NCBI GenBank assembly: GCA_002298165.1
Contig: DBMI01000097.1
Coordinates: 18,023-82,022 of the forward strand
Source: Desulfarculales bacterium UBA702
GTDB taxonomy: Bacteria; Desulfobacterota; Syntrophobacteria; Syntrophobacterales; Syntrophobacteraceae
Direction of reading: 5' to 3'
DNA length: 64,000 nt
The notes under the pieces were generated by a model. It saw only the letters and a list, made by a program, of their open reading frames with translations. It made no database searches and was not told the DNA's origin. The position numbers and the translations under genes are program-made. This document shows positions 16,828 through 26,646 of this stretch, one piece after another (positions within the stretch are counted from its first letter, which is position 1; each line of letters begins with the position of its first letter).

Positions 16828-17661
16828 ATGGGCGGTCCAGTCGTTTTCTTAAGAAATCTTTTGCTGCTGATTTTAGCCGGGTTCCTGTCGGGGTGCGCTA
16901 CCACTTCGGAGACATCGACGATCCAGCAAAACATCGCAATGCTAAACGAAAGACAATTGAGTATAGAGCGCAGGATCGAAGGCAATGAGGGGCAATCCCG
17001 CAGGGCAGGGGATTTATATTCAAGGGTCGAAGAGCTTCAGATGCGGTTGGGTAAGCTAAACGGCAAGATCGAGGAACTTGAATACAAGCTTGACCAGTTC
17101 CAGCGTGCCCAGGCCCAGGTGCAACCGCAGGCTCCGGCAGCGCCGGTCCAGCAGACTGAGCCGTCAAATCCCCTCATAATAGAGACGCCTCAGCCTGCAC
17201 GGCCCCAACAAGTACTTCCCCCCGTTGCCACGGTGTCGCCAAGAGTGGCTCCACCTGCCGCGCCAATAGAAACTCCGGTTGCCGAAATTGCCGATAAGGC
17301 CGCATTCGAAAAGGCATCCCATCTTTTTCAACAGGGTAAGTTTGAAGCTGCCAGGAAAGATTACCAGGCACTTCTCGCTAAATATCCCAAATCAGAATTT
17401 GCCGACAGCGCGGTATTTAATATTGGCGAGTGCTACATGTCAGAGAAACGCTATCAGGATGCGATTGAAAGCTATCAACAGGTAATCGACAAGTATCCAA
17501 AGGGTGGCAAGGCATCACAGGCTTTATTGAAACAGGGGACGGCCTTCCAGCAGATGGGAGACGCCACTGCGGCGCGGATTATTTACGAGCGACTTGTAGA
17601 AAAATACCCGGGAACACCAGCCGCCCAGGCAGCCGACAAGAAGCTTAAACAAATGCCGTAA
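16828..17661 (+). CDS. cpoB: CpoB/YbgF, Tol-Pal coordinator lipoprotein
   Basis: The ATG at 16828 follows AGGAGAAAGGGA and gives 277 residues; an upstream start would precede the signal peptide by 17 residues. The lipobox LSGC (Cys23) suggests a lipoprotein, whereas E. coli CpoB is soluble. A coiled-coil trimerisation region lies at about 30-95, a Gln/Pro/Ala-rich linker at about 100-160, and three TPR repeats from about 165 (ASHLFQQGKFEAARKDY, then NIGECYMSEKRYQDAIESY). It links the Tol machine to peptidoglycan synthesis. Confidence 0.92.
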   Translation: MGGPVVFLRNLLLLILAGFLSGCATTSETSTIQQNIAMLNERQLSIERRIEGNEGQSRRAGDLYSRVEELQMRLGKLNGKIEELEYKLDQFQRAQAQVQPQAPAAPVQQTEPSNPLIIETPQPARPQQVLPPVATVSPRVAPPAAPIETPVAEIADKAAFEKASHLFQQGKFEAARKDYQALLAKYPKSEFADSAVFNIGECYMSEKRYQDAIESYQQVIDKYPKGGKASQALLKQGTAFQQMGDATAARIIYERLVEKYPGTPAAQAADKKLKQMP

Positions 17662-17786
17662 CGAACTAGCCCGAGCAAAGGGACAGTAATAAGTGGAATT
17701 TGACTTGCTTGAAAAATCGAAAGGCGACAGTGCAAATCAGGGTTGAGCGATGAATTGAAATGTTGCCGCGAGTCTCGCGATAGAGC

Positions 17787-17826
17787 AAAACCCAACACTC
17801 CTGCATTGTGGTGTTGGGTTTTGTTG
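17787..17826. terminator. Strong bidirectional terminator
   Basis: A 12-bp perfect stem (AAAACCCAACAC/GTGTTGGGTTTT) encloses a 12-nt loop. T-rich sequence follows on the plus strand and a TTTTGCTC run on the minus strand. It separates cpoB from the convergent MFS gene. Confidence 0.75.
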
Positions 17827-17880
17827 TTCCGGGGATCGCCTTTGCATTTGTATACAATGCTGGAGCCGAGCTTGAGGAAA

Positions 17881-19137
17881 TTATCCAGTAGATTTACCGG
17901 TTCTCGGTGGCTCGGGCACCGGGGTTTGCTCCGCGATTTTGTCTATCGGCACAATTTCGAGTTCCTCGGCTCCAGGCGCTGCGAAGGTGCTCAGGAGCAA
18001 AATCATTGCTGCAGCCAAAGCCAAGCCGGCCCCGGTAAAGAATGCCGCCTGCGCCCCGAATTGATGCCAGATGAGGCCGAAAATGAGGCTTGCGGGCAGA
18101 GCGCCCAGCCCCACTACAAAATGGTAGTAACCAAAAGCGCTTCCCCTCAGCTTTGCGGGCACGAGTTCCACAACCAGCGATTTCTCCGATGGTTCGGTCA
18201 TTCCGAAATAGACACCGTAGAAAAGGAAAATCGCTATGACAGCAGCCGGGGAGTTTGCCATCGCAAAAGCAATATAGACCAAAGCGTAAACAATCCAGCC
18301 CGAAACGATCATTTTTCTTGCACCGAGTCCATCCGAGAGTCTGCCGCCGCTATAGGTGCAGATCATCTTTATTACGTGATGCGCCGACCATAGTACCGCT
18401 ATCCAGGATGCCGGCACACCGGCATGCGACATGCGCAAAATGAGAAATGCGTCCGTGGAATTGCCCAATGTGAAAACTAGGACGGCAGCAAGGAAAAGTT
18501 TATAGCTGCCGCCAAGGTCAGTCCAATGGGACTGGAAATTTGCAGGCCGTGGAGGCAAGGACGTTTTATTCGCGGGTTCATGCAGTTTGAACGCAAGTAT
18601 GTACATGACAATAACTGCTGGTATTGCAGCTAACAAGAAGACCTGCCTCATCGACAGCGCTGCGATCCCGATGAGTGCCGCGGAAACAAGAGGCCCAACC
18701 ACCGCGCCCGCATGGTCCATGGACCTGTGGAGTCCGAAAGCCGCGCCGCGCTGGCCCGGTTCAGTTATGTCGGCGACAAGGGCATCACGTGGTGAGGTTC
18801 GCAACCCTTTTCCGACCCGGTCTATGAAGCGCATCAGCAGTACGAATGGCCATCCGGCGGCAAGAGCTATCAATGGACGGGCAAGGCCTGAAATTCCGTA
18901 CCCCGTAATAACGAATGGTTTACGGCGGTTGGTTTTGTCGGTCCAAATACCCGAGACTACCTTAAACAGGGAGGCGGTGGATTCCGCTATGCCCTCAATG
19001 AGTCCGAGAGCAAGTGCGCTTGCACCAATAACGCTCGAGAGGAATATGGGGAGCAAAGGGTAGATCATCTCGCTTGACAGATCGGTAAAGAAGCTGACAA
19101 GTCCCAATACGATAATCCCCTTGGGTAATTTCTTCAT
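17881..19137 (-). CDS. Major facilitator superfamily transporter
   Basis: From ATG 19137 the protein is 418 residues with about 12 hydrophobic helices. The loop 2-3 signature is present as GIWTDKTNRRKPF, and RFIDRVGKGLRTSPRDAL is typical of the YxlH/Mdr-like MFS group. A longer reading to 19224 adds 29 non-hydrophobic residues without a ribosome site. Even the chosen start has only a weak AGGA. The C-terminus has a soluble Glu/Pro tail. The substrate is unknown; drug efflux is a common annotation for the group, but there is no local evidence for it. Confidence 0.85.
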   Translation of the reverse strand: MKKLPKGIIVLGLVSFFTDLSSEMIYPLLPIFLSSVIGASALALGLIEGIAESTASLFKVVSGIWTDKTNRRKPFVITGYGISGLARPLIALAAGWPFVLLMRFIDRVGKGLRTSPRDALVADITEPGQRGAAFGLHRSMDHAGAVVGPLVSAALIGIAALSMRQVFLLAAIPAVIVMYILAFKLHEPANKTSLPPRPANFQSHWTDLGGSYKLFLAAVLVFTLGNSTDAFLILRMSHAGVPASWIAVLWSAHHVIKMICTYSGGRLSDGLGARKMIVSGWIVYALVYIAFAMANSPAAVIAIFLFYGVYFGMTEPSEKSLVVELVPAKLRGSAFGYYHFVVGLGALPASLIFGLIWHQFGAQAAFFTGAGLALAAAMILLLSTFAAPGAEELEIVPIDKIAEQTPVPEPPRTGKSTG

Positions 19138-19582
19138 ACTTGTCCAGTCCTGATTTTGAGCTATCTCCTGAATGGGATGGTAAGGCGACATTGGCGCCAA
19201 ATACTTCAGAGTGCTGTGAGGCAAAATTCAGTTCTGAAAGAAAAGTAATCATAGTTACGGAGCATGGCACAGACGCCATTCAAGCAGGGATTACGAGTCC
19301 TGTCCAGCACCGTGAGCGCTACAGACACACACATATTCAACCAGGACGGATCGGCAAGTGGTGCTGTGGAATATTTCACTGCCATGAAGCCCTTGGACGG
19401 CTGCTTTCATCATCTACTTACCTGTAATCTTCAAATACAGTTTCTATGTACGTAAATACAACATTCACCCTATGTATATTGCAGTTTCATTCGTGTACTC
19501 TCTGCCCCAATGGAAGGACGTAAACTCGATACATACGTCAATGAGCATATCCATGGCTCGTGATTCAGCGGAGGGGGAATAT
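19138..19582. other. Intergenic region with no recognised gene
   Basis: A 445-nt divergent gap between the MFS gene and the 142-residue protein. Open frames here are short and without coding character. It presumably holds both promoters. No clear hexamer pair or hairpin was found. Confidence 0.4.
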
Positions 19583-20011
19583 ATGTACGGTCTGGCCGCT
19601 CTCGATGGTTTTATAAGGCAGAATAATATTTCGATGCAACTTAGTCGGGTAAAGGATAGGGCACCTGCGCCCGGAAGCAGAGCCGATGTGGTGGAAAAAT
19701 ACAAGTGCCGGATTGAGCGAGACGGCAAAGGAATAAACGTCTTTGTGGCCGCACCGCCCGAGGAAGGGCACCCGACGCCACCGGACGTTTTGTTTATGCT
19801 TATACTCGATGCCTCCGGCTGCGAGATGCTCAAAGACTATTATGGATTGCATCAGCAAATGCCCCTCGTCGAGGAAGACGAGAAGTTTTCGGAATTCGAC
19901 GAATTTTGGAAAGAGTATAGCTCCCGCTGCGAACAGACCAAAAAACTGAAGGCTTTCCTGGGCAGAGACCTGTTCGACGAGTTGATTATCCGGTTCGGGT
20001 TCCAGGAATGA
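19583..20011 (+). CDS. Hypothetical protein, 142 residues
   Basis: The ATG at 19583 has GGAGGGGG six bases upstream, the strongest start signal in the frame, so the 37 residues upstream are left out. The protein is soluble, acidic at the C-terminal half (VEEDEKFSEFDEFWKEY) and ends in RFGFQE. A central Pro/Glu-rich turn (APPEEGHPTPPD) precedes a hydrophobic strand FMLILDASG. No family recognised. A terminator follows, so it is a single-gene unit. Confidence 0.65.
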   Translation: MYGLAALDGFIRQNNISMQLSRVKDRAPAPGSRADVVEKYKCRIERDGKGINVFVAAPPEEGHPTPPDVLFMLILDASGCEMLKDYYGLHQQMPLVEEDEKFSEFDEFWKEYSSRCEQTKKLKAFLGRDLFDELIIRFGFQE

Positions 20012-20054
20012 AATTAAACAACGAATTCGCCTGAAAATCTTCGAAATAGTGATG

Positions 20055-20087
20055 AGAAAACGGCCACCGCGGCCGTTTTTTTATTTT
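20055..20087 (+). terminator. Rho-independent terminator
   Basis: ACGGCC (20060-20065) and GGCCGT (20071-20076) form a stem with a 5-nt loop, followed by seven T and TTTT after one A. It serves the 142-residue gene. Confidence 0.8.
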
Positions 20088-20134
20088 CGGAGTTGATGCG
20101 AAGGCAAGGACCAAAAATTTATGCTCCAGAGTTG

Positions 20135-20941
20135 TTACTCGACCTCTATCCCAGCTTCCTCCTTCCCCAATAAAGGGAGACATGCACCGGGTATCGCGGA
20201 GGGTGCGCATGCTCTAAAATAGCGTATGCCTGTCCATGTAAGTACGGCCGCGAAAATGAATCTCAAGTAAAGCTCCGGCATCTGATTGGCAACCGTTCCC
20301 CCGATTACACTCCCGGCAAGGATGCCCGGGACCAGACCAACGAGAAGGTCAGATTGCACGTTGTCGAGCTTAAAATGTGTCCACGCCCCGGCAGCCCCTG
20401 CTGGAATCATTGTGAGAAGAGATGTCCCGTTAGCAGTTTGCTGGGAAAACCCCAGGCACAGGACCATAGCAGGGACCATGATCGTGCCGCCCCCAACCCC
20501 CATCATTCCTGAGACAAACCCCGTCAGAATGCCCGACGCGAGAAGTATGATTATTCGGAGTGCCGGGTTGGGTGAAATATATTCGATGTGAGGCAAGTAA
20601 GGTTTTGTAAGCATCAGCAAAGCGATAAAAATCAGGAAGGCGCCAAAAGCTTTTTTCAACTTCCACTCGGGTAAACCGTTTGCCAGGCGTGCGCCATGGC
20701 TTGCCATAAAGACTGCTGTTGTGGCAAGCAGTCCGGCGGCGACCAGATCTATGGTGCCGTGATAATAATAAATGGCAGCCCCGGCGATTCCAGTAAAAAC
20801 AATCGCCACAAGGCTCGTCCCGTGTGCGCGGTGTTGACCTATCTTGAGAAAATCAACCATCAGCGGAATCATAACTACTCCGCCTCCAAGGCCGACCAAA
20901 CCGCCGAAAATGCCGGCCGTCAAACCAACAATAAGACTCAT
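20135..20941 (-). CDS. TauE/SafE-family sulphite/anion exporter
   Basis: The ATG at 20941 has GGAGAA six bases upstream (268 residues). An upstream start would add 38 hydrophilic residues ahead of the first helix. About eight membrane helices arranged as two inverted repeats are seen, each with a Gly-rich motif: FGGLVGLGGGVVMIP and GMMGVGGGTIMVPA, the diagnostic pair for TauE/SafE. Such proteins export sulphite, sulphoacetate or related organic anions. No sulphur genes are adjacent, so the substrate stays open. Confidence 0.9.
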   Translation of the reverse strand: MSLIVGLTAGIFGGLVGLGGGVVMIPLMVDFLKIGQHRAHGTSLVAIVFTGIAGAAIYYYHGTIDLVAAGLLATTAVFMASHGARLANGLPEWKLKKAFGAFLIFIALLMLTKPYLPHIEYISPNPALRIIILLASGILTGFVSGMMGVGGGTIMVPAMVLCLGFSQQTANGTSLLTMIPAGAAGAWTHFKLDNVQSDLLVGLVPGILAGSVIGGTVANQMPELYLRFIFAAVLTWTGIRYFRACAPSAIPGACLPLLGKEEAGIEVE

Positions 20942-21186
20942 CAGGTTCTCCAATTGCAAACCACTCGCTAAATGTGATCGATTTGAGAGAGTGGATTCTA
21001 AATTTTCAGCACGTTTTGGGCAACTAACAATCAAAAATTGGCAATCATTTTCCAAAAGATGCCGATAAACTGGGGTGAGGGGTAAAGTTTGGCTTGAATG
21101 CCCTTACTCGGGGCGCAAAACATTCTACTGCTACACCGCAGAGTTCATGGTGCTCTATCGCGCAGGTCTTTGGAGAAATAAGTTAA

Positions 21187-22971
21187 ATGATAGCAAGTAA
21201 AGCCGCTCAGGGCTGCGGAAACGGACTGAATCTCAAGGTCATTCTCGGCGAACTGCTGAAGGACGGAATCATCTCGATGCAGGACGTGGAGAGGGTTCTG
21301 AGTCATCCGGTGGGAAAGGATCGCTCCGGGATACATCCGGTGATGCTCATTTCGGAGAGCAGGATATGCAGGGCAATGCCGCCTCACGATGCCCTTACAC
21401 TCGAGGTGCTCATGATGTGGCTCGCTAAAAAATGCGGGCTTCAATATGTTCGAGTCGATCCGCTGAAGGTCGATGTGACGGCAGTGACGGGGCTCGTATC
21501 CTATGCCTATGCATCAAGATATAAAATCCTGCCGATAGAGGTCTGTGAGGATAAGATTGTCATTGCCACGGCTGACCCCTTTGACAGGGAGTGGGAAGAA
21601 GACCTGCGGCGGATCCTGAAAAAGAAGATCTGCAGGGTGGTCTCCAACCCTAACGATATCAGCCGGTATCTTATAGAATTCTACGCTCTGACGGAGTCCG
21701 TCAAGCGGGCATTTGGGAAAGTAGTTGGGTCGGGGCCGGGTTCTGTGATGAATCTCGAGCAGATGATCGAACTCGGCCGAACCGGGAAGCTCGATGCTAA
21801 CGACAGGTATGTTGTAAATATTGTGGATTGGCTTCTCCAATATGCTTTCGACCAGAGGGCCAGCGACATTCATCTCGAACCACGTCGCGACAACAGCGAT
21901 GTACGGTTCCGAATAGACGGCGTGCTGCACCTTGTCTACCAATTGCCTACCGTTGTCATGAGCGCGGTTATAAGCCGTATTAAAGTGCTCGGCAGAATGG
22001 ACCTCGCAGAGAAAAGACGCCCCCAGGATGGACGGATCAAGACCAAGGCACCCGCTGGGCATGAAGTCGAACTGCGGCTTTCCACAATGCCGACTGTTTT
22101 TGGCGAAAAGCTGGTCATGCGAATCTTTGATCCTGAGGTGACCATCAGAGGTTTCGAAGAACTCGGATTGTCTGAGGCAGAACTCGATACGTGGAGAAAG
22201 ATGGTCGGGGCGCCATACGGAATAATTCTCGTCACTGGTCCGACCGGCTCCGGGAAAACGACAACTCTATATTCCACACTGAAATATCTCGCCAAGCCTG
22301 AAGTAAACGTCTGTACCGTTGAAGACCCGATTGAAATGGTCGAACCGCGCTTCAATCAAATGCAGGTTAATCCTCTCATAGGCCTTGATTTTGCCGGAGG
22401 GTTGCGTACCTTTCTGCGCCAGGATCCCGACATCATAATGGTGGGCGAGATAAGGGACCTGGAAACCGCCGAAATGGCTATTCAGTCCGCACTGACCGGA
22501 CATCTCGTGTTTTCGACGCTTCACACTAACGATTCACCATCGGCAATTATACGGCTGATGGATATCGGTGTTCCGCACTACCTGATTCGTGCGACCCTGC
22601 TCGGTGTTGTAGCGCAAAGGCTCGTCCGCACGCTTTGCCCTCATTGCAGGCAAAGGGGAGAAGTTGACGACGACCTTTGGGCTTCACTGGTAAGTCCATA
22701 TAAAATCGAGAAGAGTGAATCCATTTTTCAATCCGTAGGCTGTTTGGAATGCCGCGAAACCGGTTACCTGGGAAGAGTAGGCATATACGAGATGCTTTCC
22801 ATCAGCCCCCAAATCCGCAGCCTTATCAAGCCCGATTCCGACATCTCATCCATAAGGGAACAGGCCGCTAAAGAGGGCATGCATCCTCTCAATATAGCCG
22901 GAGCGCTAAAGATTTGTTCCGGAATCACATCTGCCGAAGAAGTTTTTCGAGTCGCTGCGCCGGTACGTTGA
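21187..22971 (+). CDS. GspE/PilB-type secretion ATPase
   Basis: A 594-residue hexameric ATPase for type II secretion or type IV pilus assembly. It has an N-terminal MshEN/GspE-N domain (about 20-170), then the catalytic core with an RASDIHLEP box (225-232), Walker A GPTGSGKTT (351-359), Asp box DIIMVGEIRD, His box TGHLVFSTLHTND, and a late zinc-binding region CPHC...CLEC. It is solitary, with no gspF, pilC or pseudopilin genes around. Family membership is sure, but the machine it serves is not. Confidence 0.92.
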   Translation: MIASKAAQGCGNGLNLKVILGELLKDGIISMQDVERVLSHPVGKDRSGIHPVMLISESRICRAMPPHDALTLEVLMMWLAKKCGLQYVRVDPLKVDVTAVTGLVSYAYASRYKILPIEVCEDKIVIATADPFDREWEEDLRRILKKKICRVVSNPNDISRYLIEFYALTESVKRAFGKVVGSGPGSVMNLEQMIELGRTGKLDANDRYVVNIVDWLLQYAFDQRASDIHLEPRRDNSDVRFRIDGVLHLVYQLPTVVMSAVISRIKVLGRMDLAEKRRPQDGRIKTKAPAGHEVELRLSTMPTVFGEKLVMRIFDPEVTIRGFEELGLSEAELDTWRKMVGAPYGIILVTGPTGSGKTTTLYSTLKYLAKPEVNVCTVEDPIEMVEPRFNQMQVNPLIGLDFAGGLRTFLRQDPDIIMVGEIRDLETAEMAIQSALTGHLVFSTLHTNDSPSAIIRLMDIGVPHYLIRATLLGVVAQRLVRTLCPHCRQRGEVDDDLWASLVSPYKIEKSESIFQSVGCLECRETGYLGRVGIYEMLSISPQIRSLIKPDSDISSIREQAAKEGMHPLNIAGALKICSGITSAEEVFRVAAPVR

Positions 22972-23054
22972 AAATCAGGCCAAAGTGTATTAATTGATCT
23001 TCCTTGGCCCACTCTCCGGGCAAATCACAAAGAAGGGATTTCGCCGGTCGCGAT

Positions 23055-24170
23055 ATGACCCGTTTCCTGATTGTATTCGTATCCGTCTATTCCCTAATGC
23101 ACGCCTTCTTTTACTTCCGGGTGAAGGTCCTTCTGCCCTATGACAGGCTTTCGCACTTCTTAGTTATAATTTTTCTCTCGCTCATGATTTTCGCGCCAAT
23201 CGGTACACGTCTACTGGAAAGGGCCGATCACTATAACCTTGCGCGTGCTGCCGCAATGATCGGCTATCCCTGGGTAGGCTTCATCTTCTACGCATTCCTG
23301 CTCTTCTTCACGGCGGGAGTGGTCGGCTTGTTTTTCAAGCTAGTAAACATCACAGCCGGTACACATCTGCCTTTGCTTACCGGGAAAACTGCAACCGCCT
23401 GCATTTTAGCTTCGGTGGCCGCGATATGCCTTTATGGTTTTTTTGAGGCAGGCAGCTTAAGGGTCGAAAGAGTGAGGATCCCAACCGCCAAGCTCCCCGA
23501 CGGGGTCGAGCGCCTAAGGATCGCTCAGATATCCGACATCCATCTCGGGTTGCTTGTCAGGCAAGATAAGCTGGAGAAAATTCTGGAAACAGTGAAGGCT
23601 GAATCACCCGACATTCTTGTCAGTACCGGGGACCTTGTTGACGGCGATATGGAGAAAATCGGAAACCTTCCGGAATTATTTGCAACGATTAATCCCAGGT
23701 ACGGAAAATGGGCAGTGACAGGAAACCACGAGGTCTACGCAGGGCTTTCAAACTCAATTAATGCCGAGAATGCCTTCGGATTCGATCTATTACGAGGATC
23801 TGCCAGAACGGTTGGGCATGCGGTAAACATCGTCGGGGTGGACGATCCGGCCGCCGGTTCCGCCGTAAACGAGACCACGCTCCTGAAGCAGGTCCGAAAC
23901 GGGCTTTTCACAATCCTACTAAAGCACAGGCCCGACCCTGAGCGCGAAAACCTCGGTCTCTTCGATCTGCAACTCTCGGGGCATACTCATTACGGGCAAT
24001 TGTTCCCCTTCAGGTGTTTTTCGCGGTTCGTATACCCGCTGCAAAACGGTCCATATTTCCTGGAGAAGGGATCTGTCCTGTATACGAGCCGGGGTTCGGC
24101 CACATGGGGACCGCCAATGCGAGTCCTCGCCCCACCGGAAGTGACAATAATCGATATAGTGCGCGAGTAG
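23055..24170 (+). CDS. Membrane-anchored calcineurin-type metallophosphoesterase (YkuE-like)
   Basis: The ATG at 23055 gives 371 residues. A TTG 51 nt upstream is possible but adds only a polar stretch. About four N-terminal membrane helices (to about 150) are followed by a metallophosphoesterase domain with the canonical blocks: DIHLG, GDLVDGD, GNHEVY and SGHTHYGQ. These bind two metals. Relatives cleave UDP-diacylglucosamine (LpxG/LpxI-like roles) or act on phospholipids; the substrate here is not determined. The stop converges with smpB 32 nt away. Confidence 0.9.
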   Translation: MTRFLIVFVSVYSLMHAFFYFRVKVLLPYDRLSHFLVIIFLSLMIFAPIGTRLLERADHYNLARAAAMIGYPWVGFIFYAFLLFFTAGVVGLFFKLVNITAGTHLPLLTGKTATACILASVAAICLYGFFEAGSLRVERVRIPTAKLPDGVERLRIAQISDIHLGLLVRQDKLEKILETVKAESPDILVSTGDLVDGDMEKIGNLPELFATINPRYGKWAVTGNHEVYAGLSNSINAENAFGFDLLRGSARTVGHAVNIVGVDDPAAGSAVNETTLLKQVRNGLFTILLKHRPDPERENLGLFDLQLSGHTHYGQLFPFRCFSRFVYPLQNGPYFLEKGSVLYTSRGSATWGPPMRVLAPPEVTIIDIVRE

Positions 24171-24202
24171 GTCGGCCGTAGGTCGTTCCGTGTGTTTCAT
24201 TA

Positions 24203-24685
24203 TCAGGAAAGTCTGTCGCGTTTTCGGAGGCGGTCCATTTCGCGGGATTCTTCTTTTCTCTTGATGCTTTCCCTCTTGTCGTATTCCTTCTTGCCCCTGG
24301 CCAGTGCCACTTCGATTTTTACCTTACTGCCCTTGAAATAGAGTTTTAGAGGGACAATTGAAAAGCCTCGTTCCTGGGTTTTCACGAGGAGTTTTTTGAT
24401 TTCAAATCTATGGAGCAGGAGCTTTCTAACTCGTTCCGGTTCGTGATTATCGTGGGAAGCATGTGAATAGGGGCTGATGTGCAGTCCATACAGCACCGCC
24501 TCGTCTTTTTTTACACGGGCGTAGCTGTCCTTGAGATTGGCTCGGCCCTCCCGCAATGACTTTACCTCGGTGCCCAGAAGTACAATCCCAGCTTCGAACC
24601 TCTCGGTTATTTCGAAGTCGTGAAAAGCCTTCTTGTTCTGGGCTATCATGCGGATGTTTTCGGTTTCGGCTTTTTCTTTTGCCAT
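24203..24685 (-). CDS. smpB: SsrA-binding protein SmpB
   Basis: A 160-residue partner of tmRNA in ribosome rescue. Hallmarks are NKKAFHDFEI at the start, the GTEVKSLR core motif, and a basic C-terminal tail (KRESIKRKEESREMDRL) that enters the decoding centre. It lies 27 nt downstream of ptsI and is likely co-transcribed. No ssrA gene was seen in this window. Confidence 0.96.
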   Translation of the reverse strand: MAKEKAETENIRMIAQNKKAFHDFEITERFEAGIVLLGTEVKSLREGRANLKDSYARVKKDEAVLYGLHISPYSHASHDNHEPERVRKLLLHRFEIKKLLVKTQERGFSIVPLKLYFKGSKVKIEVALARGKKEYDKRESIKRKEESREMDRLRKRDRLS

Positions 24686-24712
24686 AAATTATACTTGAGA
24701 CTTCCTTTCAAT

Positions 24713-26545
24713 TCAGTCAGTGCCCCTTTGAGGACTCCGGCGGATGGAATTGGCGGGTCCTTTAACGGAAAAGGCCGAAGGATTGAAGACCCTGAATTCT
24801 TCCGGAAAACTGCGCTTTATGGTCTTCTCGAGCAGCTGATTGATTTCCTGCGCCGTGCTGAGGCGAAGGGCTTTTTTTGCCAAACGGCAGCAATCCTTGA
24901 TAAGCGAGCGTCTAATTAGGTTTTTGACCCGCGGCAAAGATTGCGGATTCATGCTCAGAGAATCAATGCCGAAACCGAGCAGAATCGGAAGATAAAGGGG
25001 TTCGCCGGCCATTTCGCCGCAAAGGGCCACTGATATTCCACATTTGTGGCCCGCATCAACGGTTTGCTTTATAAACCTGAGCACCGCCGGGTGAAGAGGC
25101 TCGAAAAGATATGCTACGTGTTCATTGGTGCGATCTATTCCAATGCTGTACTGGATCAGGTCGTTTGTACCAATGCTGAAGAAATTGACTTCGCCTGCAA
25201 GCAGGTCTGCCACCGCGACCGCGGATGGCAACTCTATCATAACACCTATGGGAATATTCTCATCGAATGGGATTCTTTCAGCGGTCAATTCTTCCTTGAC
25301 CCCTTTTACGATATTTTTTGCAATACGCAGTTCCGCGACTCCCGAGACCAGGGGAAACATAACTCGGATGTTTTTCGCAAAGGCGCTTGCACGCAGTATG
25401 GCCCTCAACTGTACCTTGAAAAGCTCCGGGTAGTGAAGGCAAAGGCGTATTGAACGCAACCCGAGCACCGGGTTGACCTCGTGGAGCTTGGGGTACCAGG
25501 CGGAGAGCTTCTCGGCACCCAGATCAAGCGTTCTTATTGTTACCGCGCTGGGGGCCATGAGTTCGGAGAGATTACGATAGTCGCGATAAAGCGACTCCTC
25601 ATCCGGCATGTCGGCCCTGTTCATGAAGAAGAATTCCGTACGGTAAAGACCTATTGCCTCGGCGCCATTGTCCTTAGCTATGCCTACCTCTTCGAGCATC
25701 TCGATATTTGCCTCAACGCTCACCGTGTAACCGTCGCGGGTCTGGGCAGGCAGGTGCGCCTTGCGGCCTATTTCCTTCACGTAGTTTTCGAGTTCCAGTT
25801 GCCGTTCGTGGTAAAATGCGATCTCATCTTCGGATGGATTGATAATGATCTTCCCGGTTGTTCCATCAATGACCAGGAGCTCCCCGGTCTTTATCAGCCT
25901 GGTTGCATTCTCGGCCGCAACCACTGCGGGGATATTAAGAGAGCGGGAAATAATAGATGTGTGAGATGTCCGGCCGCCTATCTCGGTAATGACACCGAGG
26001 GTGTGTTCCACCTGAAGCTGGATGGCGTCCGCCGGCGAGATCTCGTGGGCGACTACAATCACCCTCTCGCTGATTTCATCTAGGGGCGACTGCTCCTGCC
26101 CCGAAAGAATTCGCATCACTCTTTCGGCGGCCGCCTCAACGTCCGCAATGCGGCTTCGGACGTAGTCGTCGTTGAGCGTGCTGAATACCTGTCTGGCCTT
26201 GGCGAGCGATTTTAAAAGGGCTAATTGAGCGTTCAACCGTTCGCTTCGGATAAAGTTCAAGGATTCATCATAGATCGACCGGTCTCTGAGGATCATCTGC
26301 TGGACTTCAAGCAGGTGGGCGTGTTCCATGAATTCGGATCGGACGGTCTTCTTTATCGATTCGAGATCGGACTCAGCCTTCGCGATTGCTTCCTCGAAAC
26401 GCCGGCACTCCAATTCAACTGCTTCATCGCCCAGTACATTGTATTTCGGGAAGGAAATGCGACGCCTGTCCAGTACATGCGCCTTTCCGATAGATATTCC
26501 GGGTGATGCACCGATGCCGTCAATAACCAGGGAGGAGTTATTCAT
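24713..26545 (-). CDS. ptsI: Phosphoenolpyruvate-protein phosphotransferase (PTS enzyme I)
   Basis: A 610-residue cytosolic enzyme that takes phosphate from PEP and passes it to HPr. The helical HPr-binding part (about 30-150), the swivelling domain with phospho-His195 in GGRTSHTSI, and the C-terminal PEP-binding barrel with CGEMAGEP are intact. Length is slightly above the usual ~575, with extra residues at the C-terminus. There is no sugar permease nearby, so it probably feeds a regulatory PTS. Confidence 0.95.
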   Translation of the reverse strand: MNNSSLVIDGIGASPGISIGKAHVLDRRRISFPKYNVLGDEAVELECRRFEEAIAKAESDLESIKKTVRSEFMEHAHLLEVQQMILRDRSIYDESLNFIRSERLNAQLALLKSLAKARQVFSTLNDDYVRSRIADVEAAAERVMRILSGQEQSPLDEISERVIVVAHEISPADAIQLQVEHTLGVITEIGGRTSHTSIISRSLNIPAVVAAENATRLIKTGELLVIDGTTGKIIINPSEDEIAFYHERQLELENYVKEIGRKAHLPAQTRDGYTVSVEANIEMLEEVGIAKDNGAEAIGLYRTEFFFMNRADMPDEESLYRDYRNLSELMAPSAVTIRTLDLGAEKLSAWYPKLHEVNPVLGLRSIRLCLHYPELFKVQLRAILRASAFAKNIRVMFPLVSGVAELRIAKNIVKGVKEELTAERIPFDENIPIGVMIELPSAVAVADLLAGEVNFFSIGTNDLIQYSIGIDRTNEHVAYLFEPLHPAVLRFIKQTVDAGHKCGISVALCGEMAGEPLYLPILLGFGIDSLSMNPQSLPRVKNLIRRSLIKDCCRLAKKALRLSTAQEINQLLEKTIKRSFPEEFRVFNPSAFSVKGPANSIRRSPQRGTD

Positions 26546-26569
26546 GGGGAAATCGTCTCGTTTTCAAAA

Positions 26570-26596
26570 AGAATAAGCCCATATCGGGCTTATTAT
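26570..26596 (-). terminator. Hairpin with T-tract between ptsH and ptsI
   Basis: AATAAGCCC (26572-26580) pairs with GGGCTTATT (26586-26594) around a 5-nt loop. On the minus strand it is followed by CTTTTTG just before ptsI. It looks like an attenuator or partial terminator that would set a lower level of enzyme I than HPr. Confidence 0.6.
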
Positions 26597-26646
26597 ACAT
26601 ATTCCATTTCGAAGGGGCTGTGAAGGATATAAATGCCTAACTGTGA

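Noticed and set aside
17677..17688. 12-nt identity (AAAGGGACAGTA) with 55731-55742
   Set aside because: Short and in unrelated surroundings. It may be a trace of a dispersed repeat, but chance cannot be excluded.
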